Part shown: in pieces, positions 6,454 through 14,527 of the stretch
Position numbering within the stretch: the stretch's first letter is position 1
Layout: each line of letters starts with the position of its first letter
Source of the DNA: an uncultured Bacteroidales bacterium
GTDB taxonomy: Bacteria; Bacteroidota; Bacteroidia; Bacteroidales; Bacteroidaceae
Direction: 5' to 3'
NCBI GenBank assembly: GCA_937876995.1
Contig: CALEFD010000062.1
Span: 1 to 30,644 of the forward strand
DNA: 30,644 bases
Program-made: the position numbers and the translations under genes
The notes under the pieces: generated by a model
Told to the model about the DNA's origin: nothing
The model's database searches: none
The model's input: the letters and a program-made list of their open reading frames with translations, nothing else

Positions 6454-8988
6454 TCAGAATGATTTTGTAATGGTCAGTACTCCGGCTGATAATGGTTCAA
6501 CTTTCAGTGATACAACATTGTTGGAACTCTCCGGTGAAAATCTTTTAAGCGCAACCGCATTTTTATTATCCATACTGTTGGCTACAGTCAATGATCCCGG
6601 AGCATAGTATTCGTAGTCACTTCCTGATATGCCTTTCCAATCGCCCCTTATATTTAAGGTGTATGGTTCTTCTGTTGGATTCACCACCTTTACTATAACG
6701 TTTCGTCCATCTTCTGAAAGTGTTGTCATTACACTCAAATCTTTTGTGTCTCCTTCAAAATCCAAACGATATTTTGAAAAGTGATTATACCATAATTCTG
6801 TTACTTGGTAGTTTGGAGCTACAAACAGATCTTTATAATCGAAATTGATAAATGCGTTATTCCAGTCAGGGGCGTCTGTTCTGCGTATAAACAGTGCGGC
6901 TGCACCCATGGCTACTACATCTCTTGCTTCGCATTCGTTTAGGAAACCGCCGGCAAACAATCCGGTCTTCCAATCTATGCTGTTCAAGTTCCATTCTGAA
7001 ATAAATAACTTGATGTTCGGGTTTGGAGAATTTGCTATCATCTCAGCATACTGGTCATACTGAGCTCCCAATCTCTTTGGTCCTGTGGCATATCCTCCCT
7101 GCTGTTCGTAATGGTGCAAGCTTAGATAGTCGAAATAGTTTCCGGAACGCATAATTAAGCCTTCGTCTTCACCACGAAAACCACCACAAGCAATTATCTT
7201 GATAGTAGGATCTACTTTGCGCATTGCTGTCGAGAATTCACGTACGCAAGCTTCGTACTTTTCAATACCCATCTCCCACATCTCGTTGTCAATTTCCCAA
7301 TACTTTACATTGTATGGCTCCGGATGTCCATTGGCAGCTCGTATGCTACCCCATTTGCCGGTGGCAGGTTCGTTGCAATAAGCAACCCAATCTACTGCAT
7401 CCTGAAGAATTTGTGCTCTTTCTGATTCCGGTCTGTCAAATCCCACTGAAACAACTATTACGGGTTCGGTATTAACTTCACGACAGAATCTGATGAATTC
7501 ATCTGTACCAAAGCAGTTTTGGTCATAGTCCATCCACATCCAATGTGGCCATCTGTAACGCTCCTCTTGCGGTCCTATGCCCCATTTCCAATGATACTGT
7601 GCTACGTATCCGCCGCCAGGCCAACGCAGGCATGTAGGGTGTAGGTCCTTAACAGCCTGTAGAATGTCAGGGCGGAAGCCGCCTAATGCCTGTCCTGTTG
7701 CAGTTGAAAGTGTTACCTGGTCTATCTGTACAGTTCCATTTTCAACAATAATTGCAAAATCGGCATCGCCTTTATGTTCTCCAATAGGTATGTTAATGTC
7801 AAATTTTTTCCAATTTGTTCCTGGTGTGCCAAGCTGTTGTTCCAAAATAATGCTGTTACCTCTTTTTAGTCCAACAGATAGTTTTCCATTTCCTTTTGCA
7901 TAGATGGAACCAACAAATGTTTCACCGGGTATCAAATTCTGTGGCCCTTGTGAAACACCGGCTTTAGATGTGGCTTTAATCTTTTGCGAATAGTCCATGT
8001 TGATAGCGTCACCTTTTACCATTTCAAACTCTGCATTTCCAAATGACTTCCATTGTGGCGCCACAGCAGGTATCTTTACATCTTCAGGAGTTCCTTCAAA
8101 ATAGATGGTCTTGCCATTTGAAGATGTAACCTTTATGTTTTTGTATAGTGTTTCGGTGTAGTTTACCCAAAATACAATCTCGTTTTTGCTTGCAGCTTCA
8201 AGTTTGTTGTAGTTGAGTACTCTTTTGTTATCCCAATATACAGATATGCTGTTTTTCTTGCAGCTAATACGCAGTTTATGCCACTCCTGTTTGTCATTTA
8301 TCTGTGTTGTGGTTGCACTTTTTGATATTAGTGGTTCCAGAACTTTGGTTTTGCGGGTTCTGCCTCCGTAGCCCTGTGTCTCCTTTTCTACCATTGTAGA
8401 TATTGAAAAGTATGGTTCGGCTATGCCGGCTAAAGCCCGTTGGCGTTCTTGTGCAATATTGGCTGCTTCAATTTGTGCTTCGGTTTGTGCAGTATTTAAA
8501 GTTCGTGCTTCATAGAAGGGATCGTGTATGCGTATAAAATATGGTTCGCCGTCTATTCTATCTTTAACTGCAAATCTAATATCCATAAGTCCGCCACTCC
8601 AGGCGCGACTTGCTAATTTATATGCTCTCCAATTTACATCCATTGAGATCTCATATTCGTCACTCTCAACAGATGTAATTTTAAGTGGTTGCTCGTATCT
8701 TGTGGGTGAATGTAGAATGTTTTCATCATCCATAAACCAGCCATCAAAATAGCCGTCTCTTGGTGGAATGCCGGGATAATGCTCCGGTTCAAACGAACGT
8801 TCGTAAATCAATTCCTGCCACACTCCGTTGTTAGCAGAAAAATAGATGTGTTCAAATAACTGTCCGTAAATAAGCGGATCAATAAATCCTGATGCCTTGT
8901 TTGCGCTTATGTTGATATCTACTTTTTCCTGTGCGGAAATTGTTATAGCAGAAGTCGCTATTATTAGTGAAACAATAAATCTCTTCAT
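6454..8988 (-). CDS. Secreted alpha-L-arabinofuranosidase, GH51, with large inserted modules
   Basis: GH51 enzymes release terminal L-arabinofuranose from arabinan, arabinoxylan or arabinogalactan with retention. The 844-residue protein has a signal peptide ending near ISA/QE (about 19/20) without a lipobox, so it is probably periplasmic. The GH51 barrel begins at YGQLFEHIYF (41-50), is interrupted by about 280 residues, and resumes at GGFRPDILQAVKDLHP (436-451). The acid/base is E569 in YWEIDNEMW and the nucleophile E665 in LFISEWN. The insert holds a concanavalin-like stretch (about 190-300) and a CBM4/9-like beta-sandwich (about 310-430). An AAGGA sits 7 bases before the ATG. It follows the symporter gene, but a terminator separates them. 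Confidence 0.92.
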   Translation of the reverse strand: MKRFIVSLIIATSAITISAQEKVDINISANKASGFIDPLIYGQLFEHIYFSANNGVWQELIYERSFEPEHYPGIPPRDGYFDGWFMDDENILHSPTRYEQPLKITSVESDEYEISMDVNWRAYKLASRAWSGGLMDIRFAVKDRIDGEPYFIRIHDPFYEARTLNTAQTEAQIEAANIAQERQRALAGIAEPYFSISTMVEKETQGYGGRTRKTKVLEPLISKSATTTQINDKQEWHKLRISCKKNSISVYWDNKRVLNYNKLEAASKNEIVFWVNYTETLYKNIKVTSSNGKTIYFEGTPEDVKIPAVAPQWKSFGNAEFEMVKGDAINMDYSQKIKATSKAGVSQGPQNLIPGETFVGSIYAKGNGKLSVGLKRGNSIILEQQLGTPGTNWKKFDINIPIGEHKGDADFAIIVENGTVQIDQVTLSTATGQALGGFRPDILQAVKDLHPTCLRWPGGGYVAQYHWKWGIGPQEERYRWPHWMWMDYDQNCFGTDEFIRFCREVNTEPVIVVSVGFDRPESERAQILQDAVDWVAYCNEPATGKWGSIRAANGHPEPYNVKYWEIDNEMWEMGIEKYEACVREFSTAMRKVDPTIKIIACGGFRGEDEGLIMRSGNYFDYLSLHHYEQQGGYATGPKRLGAQYDQYAEMIANSPNPNIKLFISEWNLNSIDWKTGLFAGGFLNECEARDVVAMGAAALFIRRTDAPDWNNAFINFDYKDLFVAPNYQVTELWYNHFSKYRLDFEGDTKDLSVMTTLSEDGRNVIVKVVNPTEEPYTLNIRGDWKGISGSDYEYYAPGSLTVANSMDNKNAVALKRFSPESSNNVVSLKVEPLSAGVLTITKSF

Positions 8989-9039
8989 AAATCAGTCCTT
9001 TTTTGGTTAGCGTAGTTTTGTAGGTTAAATGTTGTAGAT

Positions 9040-9080
9040 AAAAAAACAATACAGGAAAGACTGTTTGCTCTCCTGTATTG
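9040..9080 (-). terminator. Intrinsic terminator after the sugar symporter gene
   Basis: On the minus strand CAATACAGGA (complement of 9071-9080) pairs perfectly over 10 bp with TCCTGTATTG (9047-9056) around a 14-base loop and is followed by seven Ts (9046-9040). It lies 17 bases past the symporter stop and before the GH51 gene. Confidence 0.9.
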
Positions 9081-9097
9081 CATTGTGTAAGGATTTA

Positions 9098-10540
9098 TTA
9101 CTTGTTCTTATTCTTCCAGAATGAACTCATCTCTTCTAATGTCTTACCCTTTGTTTCAGGTACCATCTTTAGAACGAAGATTGCAGACAAGATAGAGAAT
9201 GCACCGTAAATCAGGTATGTGCCGCCTACGCTCCAATCACAAAGCGATGGGAATGTAGATGATATGACGTAATTTGAAATCCATTGTGCTGCTACTGCTA
9301 TAGCTACTGCATTGCCACGAATAGTATTTGGGAAGATTTCTGAAATAAGTACCCAGCAGATAGGACCCCATGACATCATAAATGATGCAGTGTAGATAAT
9401 AATAAAGATCAAAGCTGCAATACCGATAACGTCGCAGAATGAAAGAATACTTAGTGCAATCATACCTACAGCCATGCCTATAGAACCTATAATTAAGAGT
9501 GGCTTTCTGCCAAATTTGTCAACAGTTAAAATAGCAACCACTGTAAAGATGATATTTACAATACCCATTACTACTGTCTGTATCATAGCTGCATCACCAG
9601 ACGAACCCATCTGTTCAAATATTCTCGGTGCGTAGTACAGAACCACGTTTATACCTACAGCTTGCTGGAAGAATGAAAGTAAAACACCCACAATAATCAC
9701 CAGGAGACCGTATGATAGTAATTTCTCTTTTTTCTCAACGACTGTATCCTTAATTTCCTGCAAGATAGCTTCTGCTCTGCTCTGGCCATTTATCTTAGTA
9801 AGAACGTGCAGTGCTTGTTGGGTATTTCCTTGAGTAACCAAGAATCTTGGTGTCTTTGGTACCAATAGCAACAACAGTCCAAATGCACCTGCAGGGAATG
9901 CTTCGCTTAGGAACATTTTTCTCCAACCCAAATTAACCATAGCAATCTCTATCAGTTCCGGTGTTTCTGCCAAACCGCTTCTAATCATAAAGTTGATAAA
10001 GTAAACTACCAACTGACCAAAGATGATTGCGAATTGGTTGCAGGATACCAATGTTCCTCTGATATTTGCAGGTGCAACTTCTGCAATGTACATAGGGCAA
10101 ATAGCCGATGCCATACCTACACCGATACCACCTAAAACTCTATATAAGACAAAAGCCCATAATAGACCTTTGGTAGCTTCTCCCGGCTGGAAAAATTCAA
10201 AGTTAGGGCGGAAAAGGAATTCCGGCATGTAACTTCCTAATGCCGATAAGAAGAAAAATACAGAAGCAATGATAAGTGAATTTCTACGTCCGAATTTGGT
10301 TGCCATGAATCCGGAAATCAAACCACCGATGATACAACCTATCAAAGCCGATGATACAACTGTGCCGTGTAGTGCGTTGGTGTACCAATCGCCTAAACCG
10401 CTTCTGAAAAACTCTTGCAATGCTTGTTCTGCACCCGAAATTACGGCTGTGTCATAACCAAATAACAAGCCTCCGATTACTGCTACGGCGCAAATTCCAT
10501 AGAGGTATGCTTTGCTACCGTTTTCTTTGTAACTACTCAT
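9098..10540 (-). CDS. xylE: Sugar/H+ symporter of the major facilitator superfamily, XylE-like
   Basis: This is an inner-membrane sugar porter of 480 residues with about 12 membrane segments. It carries sugar-porter marks: FGYDTAVISG with D30 (equivalent to the proton-coupling Asp of E. coli XylE), GRR in loop 2-3 (84-86), YRVLGGIGVGMAS, PMYIAEVAPANIRG (149-162), FQQAVGIN (291-298) and PETKG near the C-terminus. Q292, Q293 and N298 match xylose-contacting residues of XylE with a constant offset of four, and SWGPICWVLISEIFP holds the equivalent tryptophan. D-xylose is therefore the best guess, with L-arabinose possible given the arabinofuranosidase next door. It has its own promoter and terminator. 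Confidence 0.9.
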   Translation of the reverse strand: MSSYKENGSKAYLYGICAVAVIGGLLFGYDTAVISGAEQALQEFFRSGLGDWYTNALHGTVVSSALIGCIIGGLISGFMATKFGRRNSLIIASVFFFLSALGSYMPEFLFRPNFEFFQPGEATKGLLWAFVLYRVLGGIGVGMASAICPMYIAEVAPANIRGTLVSCNQFAIIFGQLVVYFINFMIRSGLAETPELIEIAMVNLGWRKMFLSEAFPAGAFGLLLLLVPKTPRFLVTQGNTQQALHVLTKINGQSRAEAILQEIKDTVVEKKEKLLSYGLLVIIVGVLLSFFQQAVGINVVLYYAPRIFEQMGSSGDAAMIQTVVMGIVNIIFTVVAILTVDKFGRKPLLIIGSIGMAVGMIALSILSFCDVIGIAALIFIIIYTASFMMSWGPICWVLISEIFPNTIRGNAVAIAVAAQWISNYVISSTFPSLCDWSVGGTYLIYGAFSILSAIFVLKMVPETKGKTLEEMSSFWKNKNK

Positions 10541-10584
10541 AGATATTATTAATTAAAATTAAGTTAGCGTTGATGTTTATTTTA

Positions 10585-10614
10585 CAAAGATAGTATAATG
10601 ATGTCATAGACAAA
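10585..10614 (-). promoter_or_regulatory. Promoter of the sugar symporter gene
   Basis: On the minus strand TTTG (10614-10611), 18 bases, then TATCTTTG (10592-10585): an exact -7 match with a slightly short spacer. The start codon is 45 bases further on. Confidence 0.7.
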
Positions 10615-10766
10615 AAAAAGTTTGCTTGTTTTTTTTGACGTTCAAAAAATATAAACCTGAAAATAGCTTTGTTTGCCTGTTTGCAGGTGTGTAAATCTGA
10701 ATTTGTATAATGTAAGAAAAAATTATCAAATATCGAAGAGCTGTGGAAATATATCTATGACAAAAA

Positions 10767-10796
10767 TTGCCGAATGAAAAAATTCTTATATCTTCG
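10767..10796 (+). promoter_or_regulatory. Putative promoter of the DUF3467 gene
   Basis: TTG (10767-10769), 19 bases, then TATCTTCG (10789-10796), one base off TAnnTTTG. The predicted leader is about 37 bases. The -7 box lies inside an inverted repeat AATTCTT (10781-10787) / AAGAATT (10799-10805). Confidence 0.45.
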
Positions 10797-10839
10797 TGAA
10801 GAATTCTAAGGTAACACAACAAGATAATATTTGATAAGT

Positions 10840-11157
10840 ATGAATCAGAATGACAAAAAAGAGAAGGGTAGCCTTTCGATAGGTTTGAGCGAAGAGGTCG
10901 CTAAGGGTGTATATTCAAATATGGCACTGATTACTCATTCTCCTACAGAGATGGTTATAGATTTTGTAGCCTTGTTGCCGGGTATGCCCAAGCCGCCTGT
11001 TTGTTCCAGAGTGATAATGGCTCCACAACATGCAAAACGGTTAATGTTTGCTCTTCAGGATAATATTGCCAAGTATGAAAGTATGTTTGGAAAAATTGAA
11101 ATAAACGAAGGGCGCACATATTCTCCATCAGTATCAGAATTTCACGGCGATGCATAG
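10840..11157 (+). CDS. DUF3467 family protein
   Basis: The 105-residue protein matches the small DUF3467 family common in Bacteroidota, of unknown function: EVAKGVYSNMALITHSPTEMVIDFVALLPG followed by VCSRVIMAPQHAKRL are its conserved core, here spanning about 20-70. The ATG at 10840 is preferred over a TTG at 10831. In related genomes this gene usually lies between rpoC and rpsL; here rpsL is downstream as expected but rpoC is absent upstream, replaced by the pentose genes on the other strand. A hairpin terminator separates it from rpsL, so it is probably its own transcription unit. No catalytic motif or membrane segment is visible. Confidence 0.85.
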   Translation: MNQNDKKEKGSLSIGLSEEVAKGVYSNMALITHSPTEMVIDFVALLPGMPKPPVCSRVIMAPQHAKRLMFALQDNIAKYESMFGKIEINEGRTYSPSVSEFHGDA

Positions 11158-11185
11158 TGCGGTTTTTATAGCTTATGCTTTGAAG

Positions 11186-11223
11186 TTGCGGTTGTCAAAT
11201 GCGTTTGATAATCGCAATTTTCA
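11186..11223 (+). terminator. Terminator after the DUF3467 gene
   Basis: TTGCGGTTGTCAAA (11186-11199) pairs over 14 bp, with two G-U pairs, with TTTGATAATCGCAA (11204-11217) around a 4-base loop, followed by TTTTCATT. The T-run is short but the stem is long. Confidence 0.75.
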
Positions 11224-11263
11224 TTGTAAATGCCTCATTTTTTATAAAAAAAGACAAAAAGGT

Positions 11264-11294
11264 TTTGTGGAATGAAACAAAACCCGTACCTTTG
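11264..11294 (+). promoter_or_regulatory. Main promoter of the str-S10-spc-alpha supercluster
   Basis: TTTG (11264-11267), 19 bases, then TACCTTTG (11287-11294) followed by CGCACC. Both elements and the spacing match the Bacteroidota housekeeping promoter. Predicted start near 11301 gives a leader of about 50 bases before rpsL. It is the only good promoter found for the following 33 genes. Confidence 0.85.
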
Positions 11295-11349
11295 CGCACC
11301 AAAATTTGGATTTACTATTAAATAATATATAAATTAAAAACAAAACAAC

Positions 11350-11730
11350 ATGCCAACAATTCAGCAGTTAGTACGCAAGGGTCGTCAGGCTTTGGAGGAG
11401 AAGAGTAAGTCTCCTGCACTGGATTCTTGCCCACAGAGAAGAGGCGTATGTGTAAGAGTTTACACAACTACTCCTAAGAAACCTAACTCAGCAATGAGAA
11501 AGGTTGCTCGTGTTCGTCTTACAAACCAGAAGGAGGTTAACTCTTACATTCCTGGTGAAGGTCACAACTTGCAGGAACACTCAATCGTTCTTGTACGTGG
11601 TGGTCGTGTAAAGGACCTTCCGGGTGTACGTTACCACATCGTTCGCGGAACTCTTGATACCGCAGGTGTTAACGGTCGTTTGCAGAGAAGATCAAAGTAT
11701 GGTGCAAAACGTCCAAAAGCAGCTAAGTAA
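11350..11730 (+). CDS. rpsL: 30S ribosomal protein S12
   Basis: uS12 sits at the decoding centre of the small subunit and controls tRNA selection accuracy. The 126-residue protein has CPQRRGVCVRVYTTTPKKPN with lysines at 43 and 44, and GGRVKDLPGVRYH with K88 followed by D89, the aspartate that can be methylthiolated. The lysines at the usual streptomycin-resistance positions are wild type. It opens the ribosomal supercluster directly behind the main promoter. The ATG has no Shine-Dalgarno sequence; the leader before it is A-rich. Confidence 0.98.
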   Translation: MPTIQQLVRKGRQALEEKSKSPALDSCPQRRGVCVRVYTTTPKKPNSAMRKVARVRLTNQKEVNSYIPGEGHNLQEHSIVLVRGGRVKDLPGVRYHIVRGTLDTAGVNGRLQRRSKYGAKRPKAAK

Positions 11731-11838
11731 TTTAAAGTGAAACAAAGTTTTGGTCTGTAGGATGAGGTTGAGTAAATGTCCTGACGTGGACGTTGAAGAA
11801 TCAAACAAAAACAACCTGAACGAAACAAAATTTGAAAA
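11731..11838 (+). promoter_or_regulatory. Structured rpsL-rpsG spacer, candidate S7 control site
   Basis: This is the longest spacer in the supercluster (108 bases). An inner hairpin ATGTCC (11776-11781) / GGACGT (11788-11793) is enclosed by an outer 6-bp stem AGGTTG (11765-11770) / CAACCT (11812-11817). In E. coli, S7 represses its own synthesis by binding the rpsL-rpsG spacer; an equivalent role here is inference. Confidence 0.4.
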
Positions 11839-12315
11839 ATGAGAAAAGCAAAACCAAAGAAACGTGTGATTCTTCCAGATCCAGTATTTGGAGAAGTTTC
11901 TGTAACAAAGTTTGTAAACCATCTTATGTATGATGGTAAGAAGAATATCTCTTTTGAGATTTTCTACGAGTGTTTGGATAAAGTAAAGGCAAAGCTTCCT
12001 AACGAAGAGATGTCTGCACTTGAAATTTGGAAAAAGGCTCTCGATAACGTAACTCCTCAGGTTGAGGTTAAGTCTCGTCGTATTGGTGGTGCTACATTCC
12101 AGGTTCCTACTGAAATTAGAGCAGATCGTAAGGAATCAATCTCAATGAAGAACTTGATTCTTTTCGCTCGTAAACGTGGTGGAAAATCTATGTCAGACAA
12201 ATTGTCTGCAGAGATCGTTGATGCGTTCAACAATGCAGGTGGCGCATTCAAACGTAAGGAGGATATGCATCGTATGGCCGAGGCTAACAGAGCTTTTGCA
12301 CACTTTAGATTCTAA
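11839..12315 (+). CDS. rpsG: 30S ribosomal protein S7
   Basis: uS7 is the primary assembly protein of the 30S head and lines the E site. The 158 residues include RRIGGATFQVP (80-90), RADRKESISMKNL, and the conserved C-terminal stretch KREDMHRMAEANRAFAHFRF in near-identical form (KRKEDMHRMAEANRAF). The length is normal. fusA follows after only 3 bases, suggesting coupling, while a structured 108-base spacer precedes it, where autogenous control is plausible. No Shine-Dalgarno sequence precedes the ATG. Confidence 0.97.
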   Translation: MRKAKPKKRVILPDPVFGEVSVTKFVNHLMYDGKKNISFEIFYECLDKVKAKLPNEEMSALEIWKKALDNVTPQVEVKSRRIGGATFQVPTEIRADRKESISMKNLILFARKRGGKSMSDKLSAEIVDAFNNAGGAFKRKEDMHRMAEANRAFAHFRF

Positions 12316-12318
12316 TAG

Positions 12319-14436
12319 ATGGCAGATAATAATTTACATCTCACAAGAAATATCGGTATCATGGCCCATATTGATGCCGGTAAGACAACAACTTCAGAAC
12401 GTATCCTGTTTTACACAGGTCTCACACATAAAATAGGTGAGGTTCATGATGGTTCCGCTACAATGGACTGGATGGTTCAGGAGCAGGAGCGTGGTATCAC
12501 TATCACATCTGCAGCTGTTACTACCAGCTGGAAGTGGAATAATCAACTATTTAAAATCAATCTGATTGACACTCCGGGTCACGTCGATTTTACTGCAGAA
12601 GTAGAGCGCTCATTGAGAGTTCTTGATGGCGCTGTAGCCGTATTCTGCGCAGTAGGTGGCGTTCAGCCCCAGTCTGAAACAGTATGGCACCAGGCTAATA
12701 AATATGGTGTTCCTCGTTTGGGTTATGTAAATAAGATGGACCGTTCAGGCGCTGATTTTTACAGTGTTCTAAACCAGATGAAGGAAATCCTTAAAGCCAA
12801 CGCTTGTCCAATAGTTATACCTATCGGCCAAGAAGAGTCATTTATCGGTGTTGTTGACCTTATTAAAATGAAGGCAATCTACTGGAAAGATGAATCATTA
12901 GGTGCAGACTATACTGTAGAGGATATACCTGCAGAAATGCAGGCCGAAGCAGAAGAGTGGAGAGAAAATCTGCTTGAGAAAGCTTCAGAGTTTGATGATG
13001 AAATGATGGAAAAATACCTGGAAGGTTCAGGTGAAATTACAGCTGATGAGATATTGCGCGCAGTACGCGTGGGTACCATATCTCAGAAGATTGTTCCTGT
13101 AGTGTGCGGTACATCATTCCGTAACAAAGGTGTTCAGCCTCTGTTGGATTATGTTTGTGCATTCCTACCTTCTCCATTAGATGCAGGTGGTGTTACCGGC
13201 TTTGTTCCAAGAACAGATGAAGAGACCCATCGTGATCCGTCATCAGAAGAAAAGACAGCAGCACTTGCATTTAAGATTGCTGTCGATCCATATGTAGGAA
13301 GACTGATATTCTTCAGAGTTTATTCAGGTAAGATTACTTCAGGTAGCTATATCTTTAACTCACGTTCAGGCAAAAAAGAACGTGTAAGCCGTCTGTTCCA
13401 GATGTATTCAAAGAAACAGATTCAGGTAGATGAAGTTTCTGCAGGTGATATAGGAGCAGTTGTAGCTTTGAAAGATATTCGTACCGGTGATACACTCTGT
13501 GATGAAACAGCACCTATTATATTAGAGAGCATGGACTTCCCAGATCCAGTTATCAGTATCGCTGTAGAACCTAAGACAGAAAAGGATATGAGCAAATTGT
13601 CTGATGGTTTGGCTCGTTTGGCTGAAGAAGATCCAACATTTACCGTTAAGGTTGATGAAGATTCAGGTCAGACTCTGATTTCAGGTATGGGTGAGTTGCA
13701 TCTTGATATTATTATTGACCGTCTGAAACGTGAATTCGGTGTAGAATGTAACCAAGGTCGTCCTCAGGTTAGCTACAAGGAATCTATCTCTAAGACAGTT
13801 CAATTGCGCGAAGAATATAAGAAACAGACCGGTGGTAAGGGTCATTATGCTTGCATCGTTGTTGAAATCGGTCCTGCTGACGAAGGTTGGCAAGGTGGTT
13901 TGCAATTCGTTGATGCAACAAAGGGTGAGGCTCTACCAAAGACATATTTGCCAGCAATCGAGAAGGGCTTTACAAATGCTATGAAGAATGGTGTTTTGAT
14001 GGGCGCTCCTATGGATTCACTCAAGGTTACTGTTCTTGATGGTAAATATCACCCGGTTGACTCTGACGCATTGTCATTCGAGGTTTGTGCAACACAGGCA
14101 TTTAAAAATGCTTGCGTAAAGGCTGCTCCAAGTCTTACAGAACCTATCATGGCTTTGGAAGTTGTTACTCCTGAAGAGAGCATGGGTAATGTAATTGGTG
14201 ACCTTAACAAACGTCGTGGACAGGTTGAAGGTATGGAAACCAACAATTCAGGCGCTAAAGTTGTTAAAGCTCATGTACCATTGGCAGAAATGTTCGGTTA
14301 CGTTACAGCTTTAAGAACAATCACTTCAGGTCGTGCTACATCATCAATGACTTATGAACGTCATGCTCAGGTTTCAAATGCTCTTGCTAAGCAAGTTGTT
14401 GAGGAACACGGAGGTGCAGTAAACCTGATTGGATAA
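12319..14436 (+). CDS. fusA: Elongation factor G
   Basis: EF-G is the GTPase that drives translocation and, with RRF, ribosome recycling. The 705-residue protein has G1 AHIDAGKTT (16-24), switch I RGITITSAA (58-66), G3 DTPGH (84-88) with the catalytic H88, and G4 NKMD (138-141), followed by the normal domains II-V ending in a TSGRATSSMTYERHA stretch typical of the canonical EF-G. Position in the str operon and intact GTPase motifs argue for the housekeeping EF-G rather than the divergent EF-G2 also known in Bacteroides. tuf does not follow, as is usual in this phylum. Confidence 0.98.
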   Translation: MADNNLHLTRNIGIMAHIDAGKTTTSERILFYTGLTHKIGEVHDGSATMDWMVQEQERGITITSAAVTTSWKWNNQLFKINLIDTPGHVDFTAEVERSLRVLDGAVAVFCAVGGVQPQSETVWHQANKYGVPRLGYVNKMDRSGADFYSVLNQMKEILKANACPIVIPIGQEESFIGVVDLIKMKAIYWKDESLGADYTVEDIPAEMQAEAEEWRENLLEKASEFDDEMMEKYLEGSGEITADEILRAVRVGTISQKIVPVVCGTSFRNKGVQPLLDYVCAFLPSPLDAGGVTGFVPRTDEETHRDPSSEEKTAALAFKIAVDPYVGRLIFFRVYSGKITSGSYIFNSRSGKKERVSRLFQMYSKKQIQVDEVSAGDIGAVVALKDIRTGDTLCDETAPIILESMDFPDPVISIAVEPKTEKDMSKLSDGLARLAEEDPTFTVKVDEDSGQTLISGMGELHLDIIIDRLKREFGVECNQGRPQVSYKESISKTVQLREEYKKQTGGKGHYACIVVEIGPADEGWQGGLQFVDATKGEALPKTYLPAIEKGFTNAMKNGVLMGAPMDSLKVTVLDGKYHPVDSDALSFEVCATQAFKNACVKAAPSLTEPIMALEVVTPEESMGNVIGDLNKRRGQVEGMETNNSGAKVVKAHVPLAEMFGYVTALRTITSGRATSSMTYERHAQVSNALAKQVVEEHGGAVNLIG

Positions 14437-14454
14437 TTAAAAAAAGAGAGAACC

Positions 14455-14490
14455 GCATTCCGAATAGTAAATGACTCTTATTCGGAATGC
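14455..14490 (+). promoter_or_regulatory. Perfect 12-bp hairpin between fusA and rpsJ
   Basis: GCATTCCGAATA (14455-14466) is an exact inverted repeat of TATTCGGAATGC (14479-14490) with a 12-base loop. It is followed by ATTAACAAAA, so there is no T-tract and it is not a normal intrinsic terminator. It sits 37 bases before the rpsJ ATG, in the leader of the S10 part. A regulatory or RNA-processing role is inference. Confidence 0.7.
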
Positions 14491-14527
14491 ATTAACAAAA
14501 ACAATAATAATTAACAAAAAAAAGACA

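Larger units (their letters stand above)
10541..10839. promoter_or_regulatory. Divergent intergenic region between the symporter gene and the DUF3467 gene
   Basis: This 299-base AT-rich region contains one promoter for each flanking gene (listed separately), the short hairpin-capable CCTGTTTGCAGG near 10675-10687, and no credible gene. No recognisable regulator-binding site for pentose control could be named. Confidence 0.6.

Noticed and set aside
10604..10822. 72-codon minus-strand frame in the divergent intergenic region
   Set aside because: It overlaps both predicted promoters, has no start signal and its composition looks non-coding.
14471..14527. Longer start for S10 at ATG 14471
   Set aside because: It lies in the loop of the junction hairpin and would add residues not found in S10; MSQKIRIKL at 14528 is the family start.
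14437..14527. Possible missing tuf gene between fusA and rpsJ
   Set aside because: Absence of tuf here is normal for Bacteroidota and there is no remnant in the 91-base gap.
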